Source: Flaviflexus massiliensis (GTDB taxonomy: Bacteria > Actinomycetota > Actinomycetes > Actinomycetales > Actinomycetaceae). From it: a stretch of 64,000 bases of DNA. The notes below the pieces were generated by a model, which saw only the letters and a program-made list of their open reading frames with translations, was not told the origin of the DNA and did no database searches. The first letter of the stretch is position 1. Every line of letters starts with the position of its first letter. Positions 8,593 through 16,841 of the stretch are shown piece after piece. Location: the NCBI RefSeq assembly GCF_001375495.1, contig NZ_LN831058.1:392768-456767 (forward strand). The letters run 5' to 3'. Made by a program: the position numbers and the translations under genes.

Positions 8593-9921
8593 ATGTGGCT
8601 CATCCGCATTTTGATTTATGTTTTGCTCACATTCGCACTGCTGATTCCCTTTGTCATTTCCGGTGCCGGCACCGGCATTACCGTCGCAATCTTTACGGAA
8701 TTGGACGGACAGGCCCCCTGGGCGGAAATCATTCCGTTCTTGATCATGGCGATTCTGCCTCTCATCTTCGGCGCCATCATTCTCGGAGTCCTCGTCTCCA
8801 CCGCACCGAAAGCTAGCCCTCAACAGATCGCCCAGCTTCGCGCCGAGGGACGCACGGGAATGGCTCGCGTGACCTCGGTACAGGCAACGGGAACATTGAT
8901 CAACGATGTCCGGGTATACAAACTCAATATGGTCGTTGTCACCCCGGACCATGCTCCCTACCGGACGACGGTGAAGAAAAGCATCGATCCGTTCGATGCT
9001 CACAAGTTCCAGCCGGGAACAGACCACGCGATCGTGAAGCTCAGGCCGAACGCACCGGATGTGGCCCTGGATCCCGATGGGACCATCAAACCAGTGTCGG
9101 CCTCGGCGGTTGCGCAGGCTCGAGAGTGGGATGACACAACGTTCAGCTCACGCCTTTCCGGTCCACTTCCCACCAAGCCAGCACGGAAGCGCAGGCGCCT
9201 CAACCCCGTCGGCTTCTTGATCCTGCTTGTCGTGTGGGGCGTATCGGCGGGCGTTGCCTTCTACATTGCGAAGGACAATGGCATTGCAGTCGTCTTAGGC
9301 GAGAGTGCCGCACGCGAATACGATGGTCCCCCGTTCAGCGAAGACCCGACGGTCGCCCGCGACGTCGTTAAGGCTGCGACCGACGAGTACGGCTCGGAGG
9401 TGTCCGAAATACTTCTCTACGACGATTACGCGATCATCACCGTCCGTTCCCAAAGCAACCCTGAACTCTGGGACAGGGTGACCGTACGGGGCGGGGACTA
9501 CGAGCTGACCTACGATGGTGCGGCACCCACCCAGCCAGAAGCAGGCGAGTACTTTGATGCTGACATGATTGACTGGAACCTCATCCTCCCCGCAATTCCC
9601 GATGCTGGAATGGCGGAGCTGCCCTCGGGTGATATTGGCGAGGTCACCCAGGACGTACGAGTCGATGCTCCGGACAATGTCGATCTCACCCGCTTCTACT
9701 GGCAGGACGGGGTGCCGAATCCCAGGGATTTGGAGCTCTACGATGATGACTCCTTCGAGTTCTTCAACGACATGACGAAGGACGAGGCGATTCCCCAGAT
9801 GGAGAAGCTGATTGCCGAGGCACCCACCGCTCAGGTCAACGTCAGCATCAGGCACGACTATGGCTCGATCTACGTCACCGGCAACTCACGTGGCGAGATT
9901 CTCGAAGTGGAATCCAACTAG
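8593..9921 (+). CDS. Membrane protein of unknown function
   Basis: The 442-residue product has two N-terminal membrane segments (WLIRILIYVLLTFALLIPF; IIPFLIMAILPLIFGAIILG), a soluble stretch of about 130 residues, a third segment near residue 215-235 (VGFLILLVVWGVSAGVAFYI) and an acidic soluble C-terminal domain of about 200 residues (DEYGSEVSEILLYDDYAIIT ... DLELYDDDSFEFFNDMTKDE). The ATG at 8593 is preferred to an in-frame GTG at 8560 because the membrane segment begins right there and the leaderless promoter pattern fits. The gene is monocistronic and ends before a strong terminator. I do not recognise the family. Confidence 0.8.
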   Translation: MWLIRILIYVLLTFALLIPFVISGAGTGITVAIFTELDGQAPWAEIIPFLIMAILPLIFGAIILGVLVSTAPKASPQQIAQLRAEGRTGMARVTSVQATGTLINDVRVYKLNMVVVTPDHAPYRTTVKKSIDPFDAHKFQPGTDHAIVKLRPNAPDVALDPDGTIKPVSASAVAQAREWDDTTFSSRLSGPLPTKPARKRRRLNPVGFLILLVVWGVSAGVAFYIAKDNGIAVVLGESAAREYDGPPFSEDPTVARDVVKAATDEYGSEVSEILLYDDYAIITVRSQSNPELWDRVTVRGGDYELTYDGAAPTQPEAGEYFDADMIDWNLILPAIPDAGMAELPSGDIGEVTQDVRVDAPDNVDLTRFYWQDGVPNPRDLELYDDDSFEFFNDMTKDEAIPQMEKLIAEAPTAQVNVSIRHDYGSIYVTGNSRGEILEVESN

Positions 9922-9954
9922 GCAATTCCTTCGAGTTTCTCTCCACCAATAAAG

Positions 9955-9985
9955 GCGGAGGCCGGTCATGATGACCGGCCTCCGC
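9955..9985. terminator. Bidirectional terminator
   Basis: GCGGAGGCCGGTCAT and its exact complement, separated by one base, form a 15-bp perfect inverted repeat between convergent genes (membrane protein and amidase). Confidence 0.8.
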
Positions 9986-10013
9986 ACTACTTATTCACCA
10001 CCTGAACATGTAA

Positions 10014-11444
10014 CTACGCGAGTGGTTCGCGAATGGTTGGCCAGGGATCGGCTTCCTCGATGCGGGCAGCGAGCGACAGGAGGAGAGCATCTCCCCCGGG
10101 CTTCACGGCTCCGAGCATGGCACCAAACGGCAGTTCCACACCGTCCACTTCTGCTCGGTGGATGGGGAGGGTGATAGAGGCGTTGCCGGTCATATTCCAC
10201 ACGCTTCCCCACGGCGTGAAGGCCATTTGGGCACGGAAGTCATCCTTACCGGAGGGGAGCTTGATGTCCTCCGGGAACACGGGCGGTCCCGACAGGGTCG
10301 GGGTGATGACGATGTCATAGTCCGCCCATCCGGTCGCCACCTTGCGGGTCAGTCGCTGCACGGCATTGACCGCCGTGTTGTAATCCGAGGCCGTGAGGCT
10401 GAGGCCCTCTGTTCGTAGCCACCTCGTCAGTTCTGTGACCTTGTCCAGGTCGGACTCAGGGATGGGAATGCCGGCGGCCGCTCCGGTCCACAGGGGCATG
10501 AAGGCAAGCCAGTCCACGGGAGTGATGGGGCGGGAGACTTCTTCAACGAGGTGCCCCATGGATTCCAGGAGCTTCGCCATGCGCAGCGCCGCGTTCCGGG
10601 CTTCGGGATGCAGGTCAACGCTCTCGAGGTTGAGCGGCTCCAGGAGGAGTCCAACCTTGAGGAGACCCGTCGGCATGTCGACGGCACCGAGGTAGCTTCC
10701 CGCCTTGTCACGCACGCTGTCCCGCGGCGCATGATAGGTCTCTCCCGGCCAGGGCTTCGCAATGACATCGAGGAAAGCCGCCGAATCGGCCACGGTTCGC
10801 GTGATGACACCATCCGTTGTGAGCCCAGAGCCGCTCACCCCGGCAGGCCCAGGGGAGACAACACCGCGGGAGGGCTTGAGCCCAACGGTTCCGCAGGCCG
10901 CCGAGGGAATGCGGATGGAGCCACCACCGTCGGATGCGTGGGCGACGGTGACCATGCCCGTGGCAACAGCCGCGGCGGCCCCACCGGAGGATCCTCCCGC
11001 TGTCCTTCTCGTGTCCCACGGGGTGCGTGCAGCCGGCCCAGTTTCAGGCTCGGTGTAGGCCGGGAAACCAAACTCAGGTGCCGAGGTCAGCCCCACGGTG
11101 AGAGTCCCTGCTTCCTGGAGGAGATCAACGATGCCGTCGTTCTCTTCAGCAATATTGCCGGCGAGCAACCTGGATCCGGATTCGTGGGGCTGTCCCTTGA
11201 CCGGGGTAAGTGCCTTGATTGGGACCGGGACACCATCGAAGGCCCGTGTTTTTCCTTCCCGAACCCTCTCGTCAACCTCTGCGGCCTGCCGCCATGCAAG
11301 CTCCTCGGTCAGGTGAGCGAAGGCCCCGACCTGGGGAAACTTCGCGATTCGCGCCAGCGTCTGGTCGAGCACCTCGGTGGCCGATACTTCTTTGTTCTTG
11401 ATTGCCTGCGCGAGCTCCAGCCCGCTCATGTCACTAATATTCAC
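10014..11444 (-). CDS. Amidase (amidase signature family)
   Basis: Hydrolyses carboxamides; the substrate is not predictable. The 476 residues carry the amidase signature: catalytic Lys in PVPIKALTPVKG, the Gly/Ser-rich region TAGGSSGGAAAAVATG with the cis-Ser, and the nucleophile Ser in DGGGSIRIPSAACG. It resembles the AtzF/GatA-like soluble amidases but lacks neighbours of a GatCAB system (no gatC or gatB nearby). The GTG start at 11444 is supported by GGAGG 5 nt upstream. It is divergent from moaA. Confidence 0.92.
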   Translation of the reverse strand: MNISDMSGLELAQAIKNKEVSATEVLDQTLARIAKFPQVGAFAHLTEELAWRQAAEVDERVREGKTRAFDGVPVPIKALTPVKGQPHESGSRLLAGNIAEENDGIVDLLQEAGTLTVGLTSAPEFGFPAYTEPETGPAARTPWDTRRTAGGSSGGAAAAVATGMVTVAHASDGGGSIRIPSAACGTVGLKPSRGVVSPGPAGVSGSGLTTDGVITRTVADSAAFLDVIAKPWPGETYHAPRDSVRDKAGSYLGAVDMPTGLLKVGLLLEPLNLESVDLHPEARNAALRMAKLLESMGHLVEEVSRPITPVDWLAFMPLWTGAAAGIPIPESDLDKVTELTRWLRTEGLSLTASDYNTAVNAVQRLTRKVATGWADYDIVITPTLSGPPVFPEDIKLPSGKDDFRAQMAFTPWGSVWNMTGNASITLPIHRAEVDGVELPFGAMLGAVKPGGDALLLSLAARIEEADPWPTIREPLA

Positions 11445-11626
11445 GCAACCCTCCTGCCCTCATTCTACGAAGCCGATTCCCCCATACCGCCGGTGCCGCA
11501 TAACTCACACCGCTAACTTCTACCACCCGTGACTGAAGTCCCTGGCAGGGTAGGCAACCCAGCTGGTTAAAGCACGACAGGCAGGTATTTGCACTGCTGA
11601 ACGTGGATAAAATAGACATCCTGGAA

Positions 11627-11632
11627 TATCGT
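11627..11632 (+). promoter_or_regulatory. -10 box of leaderless moaA promoter
   Basis: TATCGT lies exactly 6 nt before the ATG at 11639, the same arrangement as at 8593, 29745 and 40000. It supports the ATG start over the upstream GTG at 11603. Confidence 0.45.
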
Positions 11633-11638
11633 GGGTGT

Positions 11639-12727
11639 ATGAACTCAAGCGTCGCTCTCGGAATCCCCACCGTCCGTTCCGCCGTGCCGGACGTGTCGGG
11701 CAGGCCCAAGACGCCGCTTCTCACGGACAGGTTTGGCAGGATCGGGCGAGATCTTCGCGTCTCTCTGACCGATAAGTGCAACCTGCGTTGCCAGTACTGC
11801 ATGCCCGAGGAAGGCATCCAAGCGCTCCCGAATGATCGACTCTTAACCGATGACGAGATCGTGCGCCTCATCGGCATTTCCCTCGACAAGCTCGGCATTG
11901 AGGAAATTCGGTTCACCGGCGGTGAGCCGCTCCTGCGCAAGAGCCTCGAAACGATCGTTGGCGAAGCAGCCACGATGACAAACCATCTGGGTGAGAAGCC
12001 GGAACTGTCTCTGACCACGAATGCTCTCGGCCTCGCAAAACGCGCACAGAAGCTGAAGGATGCTGGCCTGGACCGAGTCAATATTTCGATCGACTCAATC
12101 GACCGGGAAAACTATGCCGCCCTCACCCGCAGGGACCGCCTTCCCGATGCCATTGAAGGCGCCCGGGTTGCTCAAGAAGTTGGGCTCACCCCCGTGAAAA
12201 TCAACGCGGTCCTCATGCCGGGCGTGAACGGCGACCAGGCATCTCCCCTTCTCGCGTTCTGCCTCGAGCACGGCTACCAGCTCCGGTTCATTGAATACAT
12301 GCCGCTCGGCCCCCGGGGTACCTGGAAGCGTGAAGACATGATCACGGCCGAAGACATTCTCGAAATGTTGCAGAAAGACTTCCGGCTCACCCCGTACGGC
12401 GACACAGTGCGCGGCACGTCTCCCGCGGAACTGTGGCGAGCAGAATCTGATGACCTGCCCGCCGGGGATGTTGGCATCATCGCCTCCGTCACCCGCCCCT
12501 TCTGCGGCAACTGCGACCGCACCAGGATGACCGCGGATGGTAAGATCCGCAACTGCCTGTTCGGGGATTCAGAAATTGACCTCATGGGAATGATGAGGGA
12601 CGGCGCTACCGATGACGAGATCGCAGATCGTTGGCGCGGCGCCATGTGGATCAAGAAGGCCGGTCACGGCATCGACGACGAGGGCTTCCTCCAACCGGAT
12701 CGCCCCATGAGTGCAATAGGTGGATAA
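11639..12727 (+). CDS. moaA: GTP 3',8-cyclase, molybdenum cofactor biosynthesis
   Basis: Radical-SAM enzyme that, with MoaC, converts GTP to cyclic pyranopterin monophosphate, the first step of Moco synthesis. The 362 residues contain the radical-SAM cluster motif CNLRCQYC followed by MPEEGI, the SAM-binding FTGGEPLLR, and the second C-terminal [4Fe-4S] site (TRPFCGNCDRTRMT ... IRNCLFG). The C-terminal GG of classical MoaA is present (SAIGG). It directly abuts moaD. It sits at the head of the molybdenum island, separate from moaC (32.1 kb). Confidence 0.96.
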   Translation: MNSSVALGIPTVRSAVPDVSGRPKTPLLTDRFGRIGRDLRVSLTDKCNLRCQYCMPEEGIQALPNDRLLTDDEIVRLIGISLDKLGIEEIRFTGGEPLLRKSLETIVGEAATMTNHLGEKPELSLTTNALGLAKRAQKLKDAGLDRVNISIDSIDRENYAALTRRDRLPDAIEGARVAQEVGLTPVKINAVLMPGVNGDQASPLLAFCLEHGYQLRFIEYMPLGPRGTWKREDMITAEDILEMLQKDFRLTPYGDTVRGTSPAELWRAESDDLPAGDVGIIASVTRPFCGNCDRTRMTADGKIRNCLFGDSEIDLMGMMRDGATDDEIADRWRGAMWIKKAGHGIDDEGFLQPDRPMSAIGG

Positions 12728-12973
12728 ATGGTTGAAATACGCTACTTTGCTTCCGTTGCTGAAGCTGCCGGAGTCTCCTCCGAGCACCATCCCTTCAGGG
12801 AGGGGATGACCGCGGGAGAGCTACGCTCCCAGCTGGCGAGCAACCGCCCGGGAGAGTTCTCACGTCTGGTTGGGATCTCCGCCCTCCTTGTCAACGGGGT
12901 TAACGCCGATGAGATTACTGTCCTGCCTCAGCAGGCACGGGTGGATGTACTGCCACCCTTCGCGGGCGGGTGA
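12728..12973 (+). CDS. moaD: Molybdopterin synthase sulfur-carrier subunit
   Basis: Ubiquitin-fold sulfur carrier; its C-terminal glycine is adenylated and thiocarboxylated, then delivers sulfur to MoaE to make molybdopterin. The 81-residue product has the typical VEIRYFASVAEAAG start and ends PPFAGG, the essential Gly-Gly tail. The ATG follows the moaA stop directly, so the two are translationally coupled. Its partners, MoaE (fused to Mog) and the MoeB/MoeZ-type activator, are encoded at 28.6-30.9 kb. Confidence 0.95.
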   Translation: MVEIRYFASVAEAAGVSSEHHPFREGMTAGELRSQLASNRPGEFSRLVGISALLVNGVNADEITVLPQQARVDVLPPFAGG

Positions 12974-12977
12974 ACCG

Positions 12978-13009
12978 CACCCTGTTAACCACGCAGAGTT
13001 AACAGGGTG
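12978..13009 (+). terminator. moaA-moaD terminator
   Basis: CACCCTGTTAAC (12978-12989) and GTTAACAGGGTG (12998-13009) form a 12-bp perfect stem with an 8-nt loop, 4 nt after the moaD stop. Confidence 0.8.
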
Positions 13010-13382
13010 GCCAATCGCCTAGCACCACCCTCAAGTGAGCACCGGGATCACGCGCACATGTTGCCGTGGTCCCGGTTCTCGCATCTCTCAGTTGCTGCCT
13101 GCGAAAGCGAGTGACAAGCGAGAGAAATTAAGCAACCGGCCGGTTCCGTAATTCAGCGGTACCGAATTTTCGATATTTGCTCACTTCTCGGAATCACTCC
13201 ATACTGACTATTCCCCGCGATTCTGCCCTTTGGGATCAAAGTCCCAGACCTCACCCCATTTACTACGGAAAACTCGAGCATAAATTATGTCTTGTTGAAC
13301 CTAAGATGGTCCTGGGCTTGTCAGACTTACTGTTTGAAACAGCTTGAGTTCAAGCTTTCGTTCACGACACAGAGGGAGTGCC
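13010..13382. promoter_or_regulatory. dmsA1 upstream region with palindromes
   Basis: No gene. It contains a perfect 12-nt palindrome AACCGGCCGGTT (13134-13145), an inverted repeat TGGGA-N6-TCCCA (13231-13246) and AGCTTGA-GT-TCAAGCT (13341-13356) just before the dmsA1 ribosome binding site. These may be operator sites for oxygen or molybdate control; none matches FNR (TTGAT-N4-ATCAA) exactly. Confidence 0.4.
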
Positions 13383-15842
13383 ATGACTGTTGAAGTTAGT
13401 GCTGGAAAGATCAGCCGCAGATCATTCATGAAGTGGTCTGGGATCGCTGGCGGCAGTGCCGCCCTCGTCGCAACCGCCGCACATATTGGCATGCCGGGAA
13501 GCGGCCCCGCGTCGGCAGCCACGGATGGGATGGCGGACGCTGAGAAGACTGTTTGGTCGGCCTGCCTCGTGAACTGCGGAGCTCGGTGCCCGCTGCGATT
13601 CCAGGTCAAAGACGGCACGATTGCACGCGTTCTCCCGGACAACACCGGTGGGGACGAAATCGGTAATCACCGGATCCCCGCGTGCCCCCGCGGCCGCTCG
13701 ATCCGTCAGCGCATCTACTCTCCTGACCGCATCAAGAAGCCGCTCAAGCGCAAGCCCGGCACGAAGCGTGGCGATGAGCAGTGGGAAGAAATCTCGTGGG
13801 ATCAGGCACTCGACGAGATTGCCGAAAAGTACCAGCAGCTCCTGGCTGACTACGGCCCCGCCTCCCAGTTCTACGCCTACGCAACCGGCGTCATTGCCGC
13901 CACCGTGTCCGGCTCCTACTACGGCGGCGCACTGCAGCGCCTGCTGAAGAAGATGGGTGGCTACCTTTCCTACTACGGCGACTACTCAACCGGTGGGATC
14001 ACGGAAGCCATGCGAGTCACGCTCGGCAACTACATTGACTCGAACTCGACCGATGATCTCGTGAACTCGAAGCTGTACGTACTGTGGGGCCACAGCCCGA
14101 TGGAAACGAAGATGTGCGGTGGATCGGAAGCGTTCTATGCGCAGAAAATTCTCCGTGAAACGAACGTCCGCACGATCGTCGTCGATCCCCGCCACTCTGA
14201 CTCGGTGCAGCTGATGGCTGATGAGCACGTTGCGCTTCGCCCGGGCACGGATGCGGCCCTCATTGCCGGCATCGCCCACGTTCTCATCTCCGAGAACCTG
14301 CACGAGCAGGAATTCCTCGACAAGTATTGCGTCGGCTTTGATGAAGACACCCTCCCCGAGGGCGCTCCGAAGAACTCCTCCTACCGCGCATACGTCATGG
14401 GTGATGGTCCGGACGGGATCGAGAAGACCCCGCAGTGGGCATCCCGTGTCACCGGCACGCCGGCCGACACGATCATCAAGTTCGCACGCGAACTGGGCAA
14501 CAACAAGCCCTCAATGATTCACCAGGGCTGGGGTGCGCAGCGTTCCGCAAACGGCGAGAACCAGGCCCGCGCCGTCATCACCCTCAACGCCATGCTCGGC
14601 AACGTGGGGCTGCCCGGTGGCGGCACGGGAACCTATCCCGGTTCTTCCGCGGTCACGATCAATTCCCCATTTGATGCCGACCCGAACCCCATCACGAAGA
14701 AGATCTCTCACTTCTCCTGGCCCGATGCCATCGATCACGGCGCCGAGATGAGAGGGGAGGATGGTGTTCGCGACTGGGATGAGGACGGCAACCCGATCTG
14801 GGATCCCCAGTTGGATGTTCCGATCAAGGCCATCTGGGCATACGGCTCCAACACCCTCATCAACCAGCACTCCGACATCAACGGCACGAAGGAGCTCCTG
14901 CGGGACGACTCCAAGTGCGAGCTCATCGTGCTGTGCGATAACCAGATGACCTCATCGGCAAAGTTTGCTGACTACGTTCTTCCCGGCACCTCGAATGCAG
15001 AGGAGGGGGATGTCGTCCAGCAGGGTCTGGCAGCCAACATGGGGTACTCGATCGTTGCCACGAAGGCAATCGAGCCGCTCTACGAGTCGAAGACCATTTA
15101 CGAGATCTGCACCGAGCTCGCCAAGCGCCTCGGCATAGAGGACGAGTTTACCGAGGGGAAGTCCCAGGAAGACTGGGCACGCGAGATCATCGAAGCCTCC
15201 CGCGCGGACAACCCGGGAATGCCCAACTTTGATGACTTGGCGGAGATGGGCGTGTGGAAGGTCGATAACGGCTCCCGCGTTGCCCTAGAGGAGTTCCGTG
15301 AGGATCCCGAAGCGAACCCGCTGGACACCCCGTCTGGGAAGATTGAGATCTACTCCGCGGAGGTTGCCCGCAAGGCCAAGGAATGGAACCTCCCCGAGGG
15401 CGATGTCGTCACGGCCCTGCCGGAACAGATCCGCACCTGGGAGGACGCTGAGGCGGCAAAGACCAACAAGGACTACCCGCTCCAGATGATCAACTACCAC
15501 TTCAAGGGCAGGACGCACTCCACATACGGAAACGTGCCCTGGCTCAAGCAGGCACACCGCCAGGTCATTTGGATCAACCCGGTTGATGCCGATCCTCGCG
15601 GCATCAAGAACGGTGACGAAGTGATCGTCTACAACGGTCGCGGTCAGACCCGTGTCGAAGCCAAGGTGACCCCGCGTATCTTCCCCGGCGTCACCACGCT
15701 CCCCGAGGGTGCCTGGTACAACCCGGACGAGAATGGTGTCGACCTCGGTGGTGGACCGAACGTTTTAACGAAGTACCATCCGACCGCACTCGCGAAATCG
15801 AACCCTCAGTACACGAACTTGGTGGAGGTTAAGAAGGCATGA
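13383..15842 (+). CDS. DMSO reductase-family molybdoenzyme, catalytic subunit (copy 1)
   Basis: Tat-exported bis-MGD oxidoreductase of the DmsA/YnfE type, a terminal reductase for S- or N-oxides or a related acceptor. The 819 residues start with a Tat leader (SRRSFMKWSG, Arg12-Arg13), then [4Fe-4S] ligands C61, C65, C69 and C101, and the probable Mo-ligating Ser region YYGDYSTGG. The C-terminal dinucleotide-binding domain has FKGRTHSTYGNVPWL and LPEGAWYNPDENGVD. The ATG at 13383 has GAGGGAG 5-6 nt upstream; an earlier in-frame start at 13344 would bury the Tat signal. It overlaps dmsB1 by 4 nt. It is the most divergent of four paralogues here along with copy 4; the substrate is unknown. Confidence 0.93.
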   Translation: MTVEVSAGKISRRSFMKWSGIAGGSAALVATAAHIGMPGSGPASAATDGMADAEKTVWSACLVNCGARCPLRFQVKDGTIARVLPDNTGGDEIGNHRIPACPRGRSIRQRIYSPDRIKKPLKRKPGTKRGDEQWEEISWDQALDEIAEKYQQLLADYGPASQFYAYATGVIAATVSGSYYGGALQRLLKKMGGYLSYYGDYSTGGITEAMRVTLGNYIDSNSTDDLVNSKLYVLWGHSPMETKMCGGSEAFYAQKILRETNVRTIVVDPRHSDSVQLMADEHVALRPGTDAALIAGIAHVLISENLHEQEFLDKYCVGFDEDTLPEGAPKNSSYRAYVMGDGPDGIEKTPQWASRVTGTPADTIIKFARELGNNKPSMIHQGWGAQRSANGENQARAVITLNAMLGNVGLPGGGTGTYPGSSAVTINSPFDADPNPITKKISHFSWPDAIDHGAEMRGEDGVRDWDEDGNPIWDPQLDVPIKAIWAYGSNTLINQHSDINGTKELLRDDSKCELIVLCDNQMTSSAKFADYVLPGTSNAEEGDVVQQGLAANMGYSIVATKAIEPLYESKTIYEICTELAKRLGIEDEFTEGKSQEDWAREIIEASRADNPGMPNFDDLAEMGVWKVDNGSRVALEEFREDPEANPLDTPSGKIEIYSAEVARKAKEWNLPEGDVVTALPEQIRTWEDAEAAKTNKDYPLQMINYHFKGRTHSTYGNVPWLKQAHRQVIWINPVDADPRGIKNGDEVIVYNGRGQTRVEAKVTPRIFPGVTTLPEGAWYNPDENGVDLGGGPNVLTKYHPTALAKSNPQYTNLVEVKKA

Positions 15843-16492
15843 GCACGACAACAGAAGACCTGACACGAGCCGGTGGAAACTTCGGGTTCTTTTTCGACCA
15901 GAGCCTCTGCAATGGCTGTAAGGCTTGCGAGATCGCCTGCAACGACAAGCATGACCTGCCACTCGGCGTAAACTGGCGACGCATCGTTGAGTACACGGGT
16001 GGATCCTGGTCGAGCAACTCAGCTGATGGCACCCACGCCCCCAATGTCTTCAGCTACTACACCTCCATCTCCTGCAACCACTGCGAAGACCCGATCTGTA
16101 TGGAGGTCTGCCCCACCACCGCGATGAGTGTCCGCCCCGACGGCACCGTCTGGGTCGATGGTGACAAGTGCGTGGGCTGCCGCTACTGCGAATGGGCCTG
16201 CCCCTACTCGGCACCCCAATTCAACGCAGAAACCGGTCAGATGTCCAAGTGCGACCTCTGCTACGACTACCGTTCGCAGGGACAGAACCCGGCCTGCGTT
16301 GACGCCTGCCCGACACGTGCACTCAACTGGGGCCCGATCGACAAGCTCCGCGAGGAGCACGGCAACACCGCCAACATTGCGCCGCTTCCCGATCCTTCGA
16401 TCACCAAGCCGCACCTCGTCATCAAGCCCCACCGCGATGCCCAAACCTGGGACCAAGGCACCGGATTCATTGCCAACCCCAAGGAAATCTAG
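15839..16492 (+). CDS. dmsB: DMSO reductase-type iron-sulfur subunit (copy 1)
   Basis: Electron-transfer subunit carrying four [4Fe-4S] clusters that passes electrons from the membrane anchor to the catalytic subunit. The 217 residues have four Cys motifs: CNGCKACEIAC near residue 24, CNHCEDPICMEVCP, CVGCRYCEWACP and CDLCYDYRSQGQNPACVDAC. The start overlaps the dmsA1 stop (ATGA). No membrane anchor gene follows; a terminator does, so this A-B pair would have to share DmsC encoded 9 kb downstream or work without it. A 176-nt stretch (16100-16275) is nearly identical to dmsB2. Confidence 0.94.
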   Translation: MSTTTEDLTRAGGNFGFFFDQSLCNGCKACEIACNDKHDLPLGVNWRRIVEYTGGSWSSNSADGTHAPNVFSYYTSISCNHCEDPICMEVCPTTAMSVRPDGTVWVDGDKCVGCRYCEWACPYSAPQFNAETGQMSKCDLCYDYRSQGQNPACVDACPTRALNWGPIDKLREEHGNTANIAPLPDPSITKPHLVIKPHRDAQTWDQGTGFIANPKEI

Positions 16493-16542
16493 ACCAACCT
16501 AGGAGTCCTTGAAAAAGCAGAAGCATGGCTTCAGCTTCGTGG

Positions 16543-16577
16543 AAGTGGGAGAGACGGATTGCCTCTCCCACTTTTTC
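16543..16577 (+). terminator. dmsA1-dmsB1 terminator
   Basis: AAGTGGGAGAG (16543-16553) pairs with CTCTCCCACTT (16563-16573); the hairpin runs into a TTTTT tract, a classical intrinsic terminator. Confidence 0.88.
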
Positions 16578-16841
16578 ATGCCTCGACCGATGAGAACAAA
16601 CATGCACAAACCGGACAAATAGATTTATGCAACACCCCAGCCATCAATATAAGAACTTTTCCCTTTTGTAACCGGCCAGGCAGAAAAGCTTGCCCACAAT
16701 CTGTCACTAATGCCCAATAACACAACATTTTACTTATTCTTGGAAGAGTCCGGCTATCAGTTGCTGGGGACTTTGAGCCCAATTTTCAAAAAGAAGCTTA
16801 ATGAAGACTGTGAGCAAATCCCTAGCTTTCAGGAGCCACCG

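Noticed and set aside
13341-13356. AGCTTGA-GT-TCAAGCT as an FNR/CRP-type site for anaerobic control.
   Set aside because: Spacing between TTGA and TCAA is 2 nt, not the 6 nt of FNR sites (TTGA-N6-TCAA); kept only as an unassigned inverted repeat.
16710-16841. Frame extension upstream of the dmsA copy 2 start.
   Set aside because: A good AGGAG lies before ATG 16842 and the extension is not shared by the paralogues.
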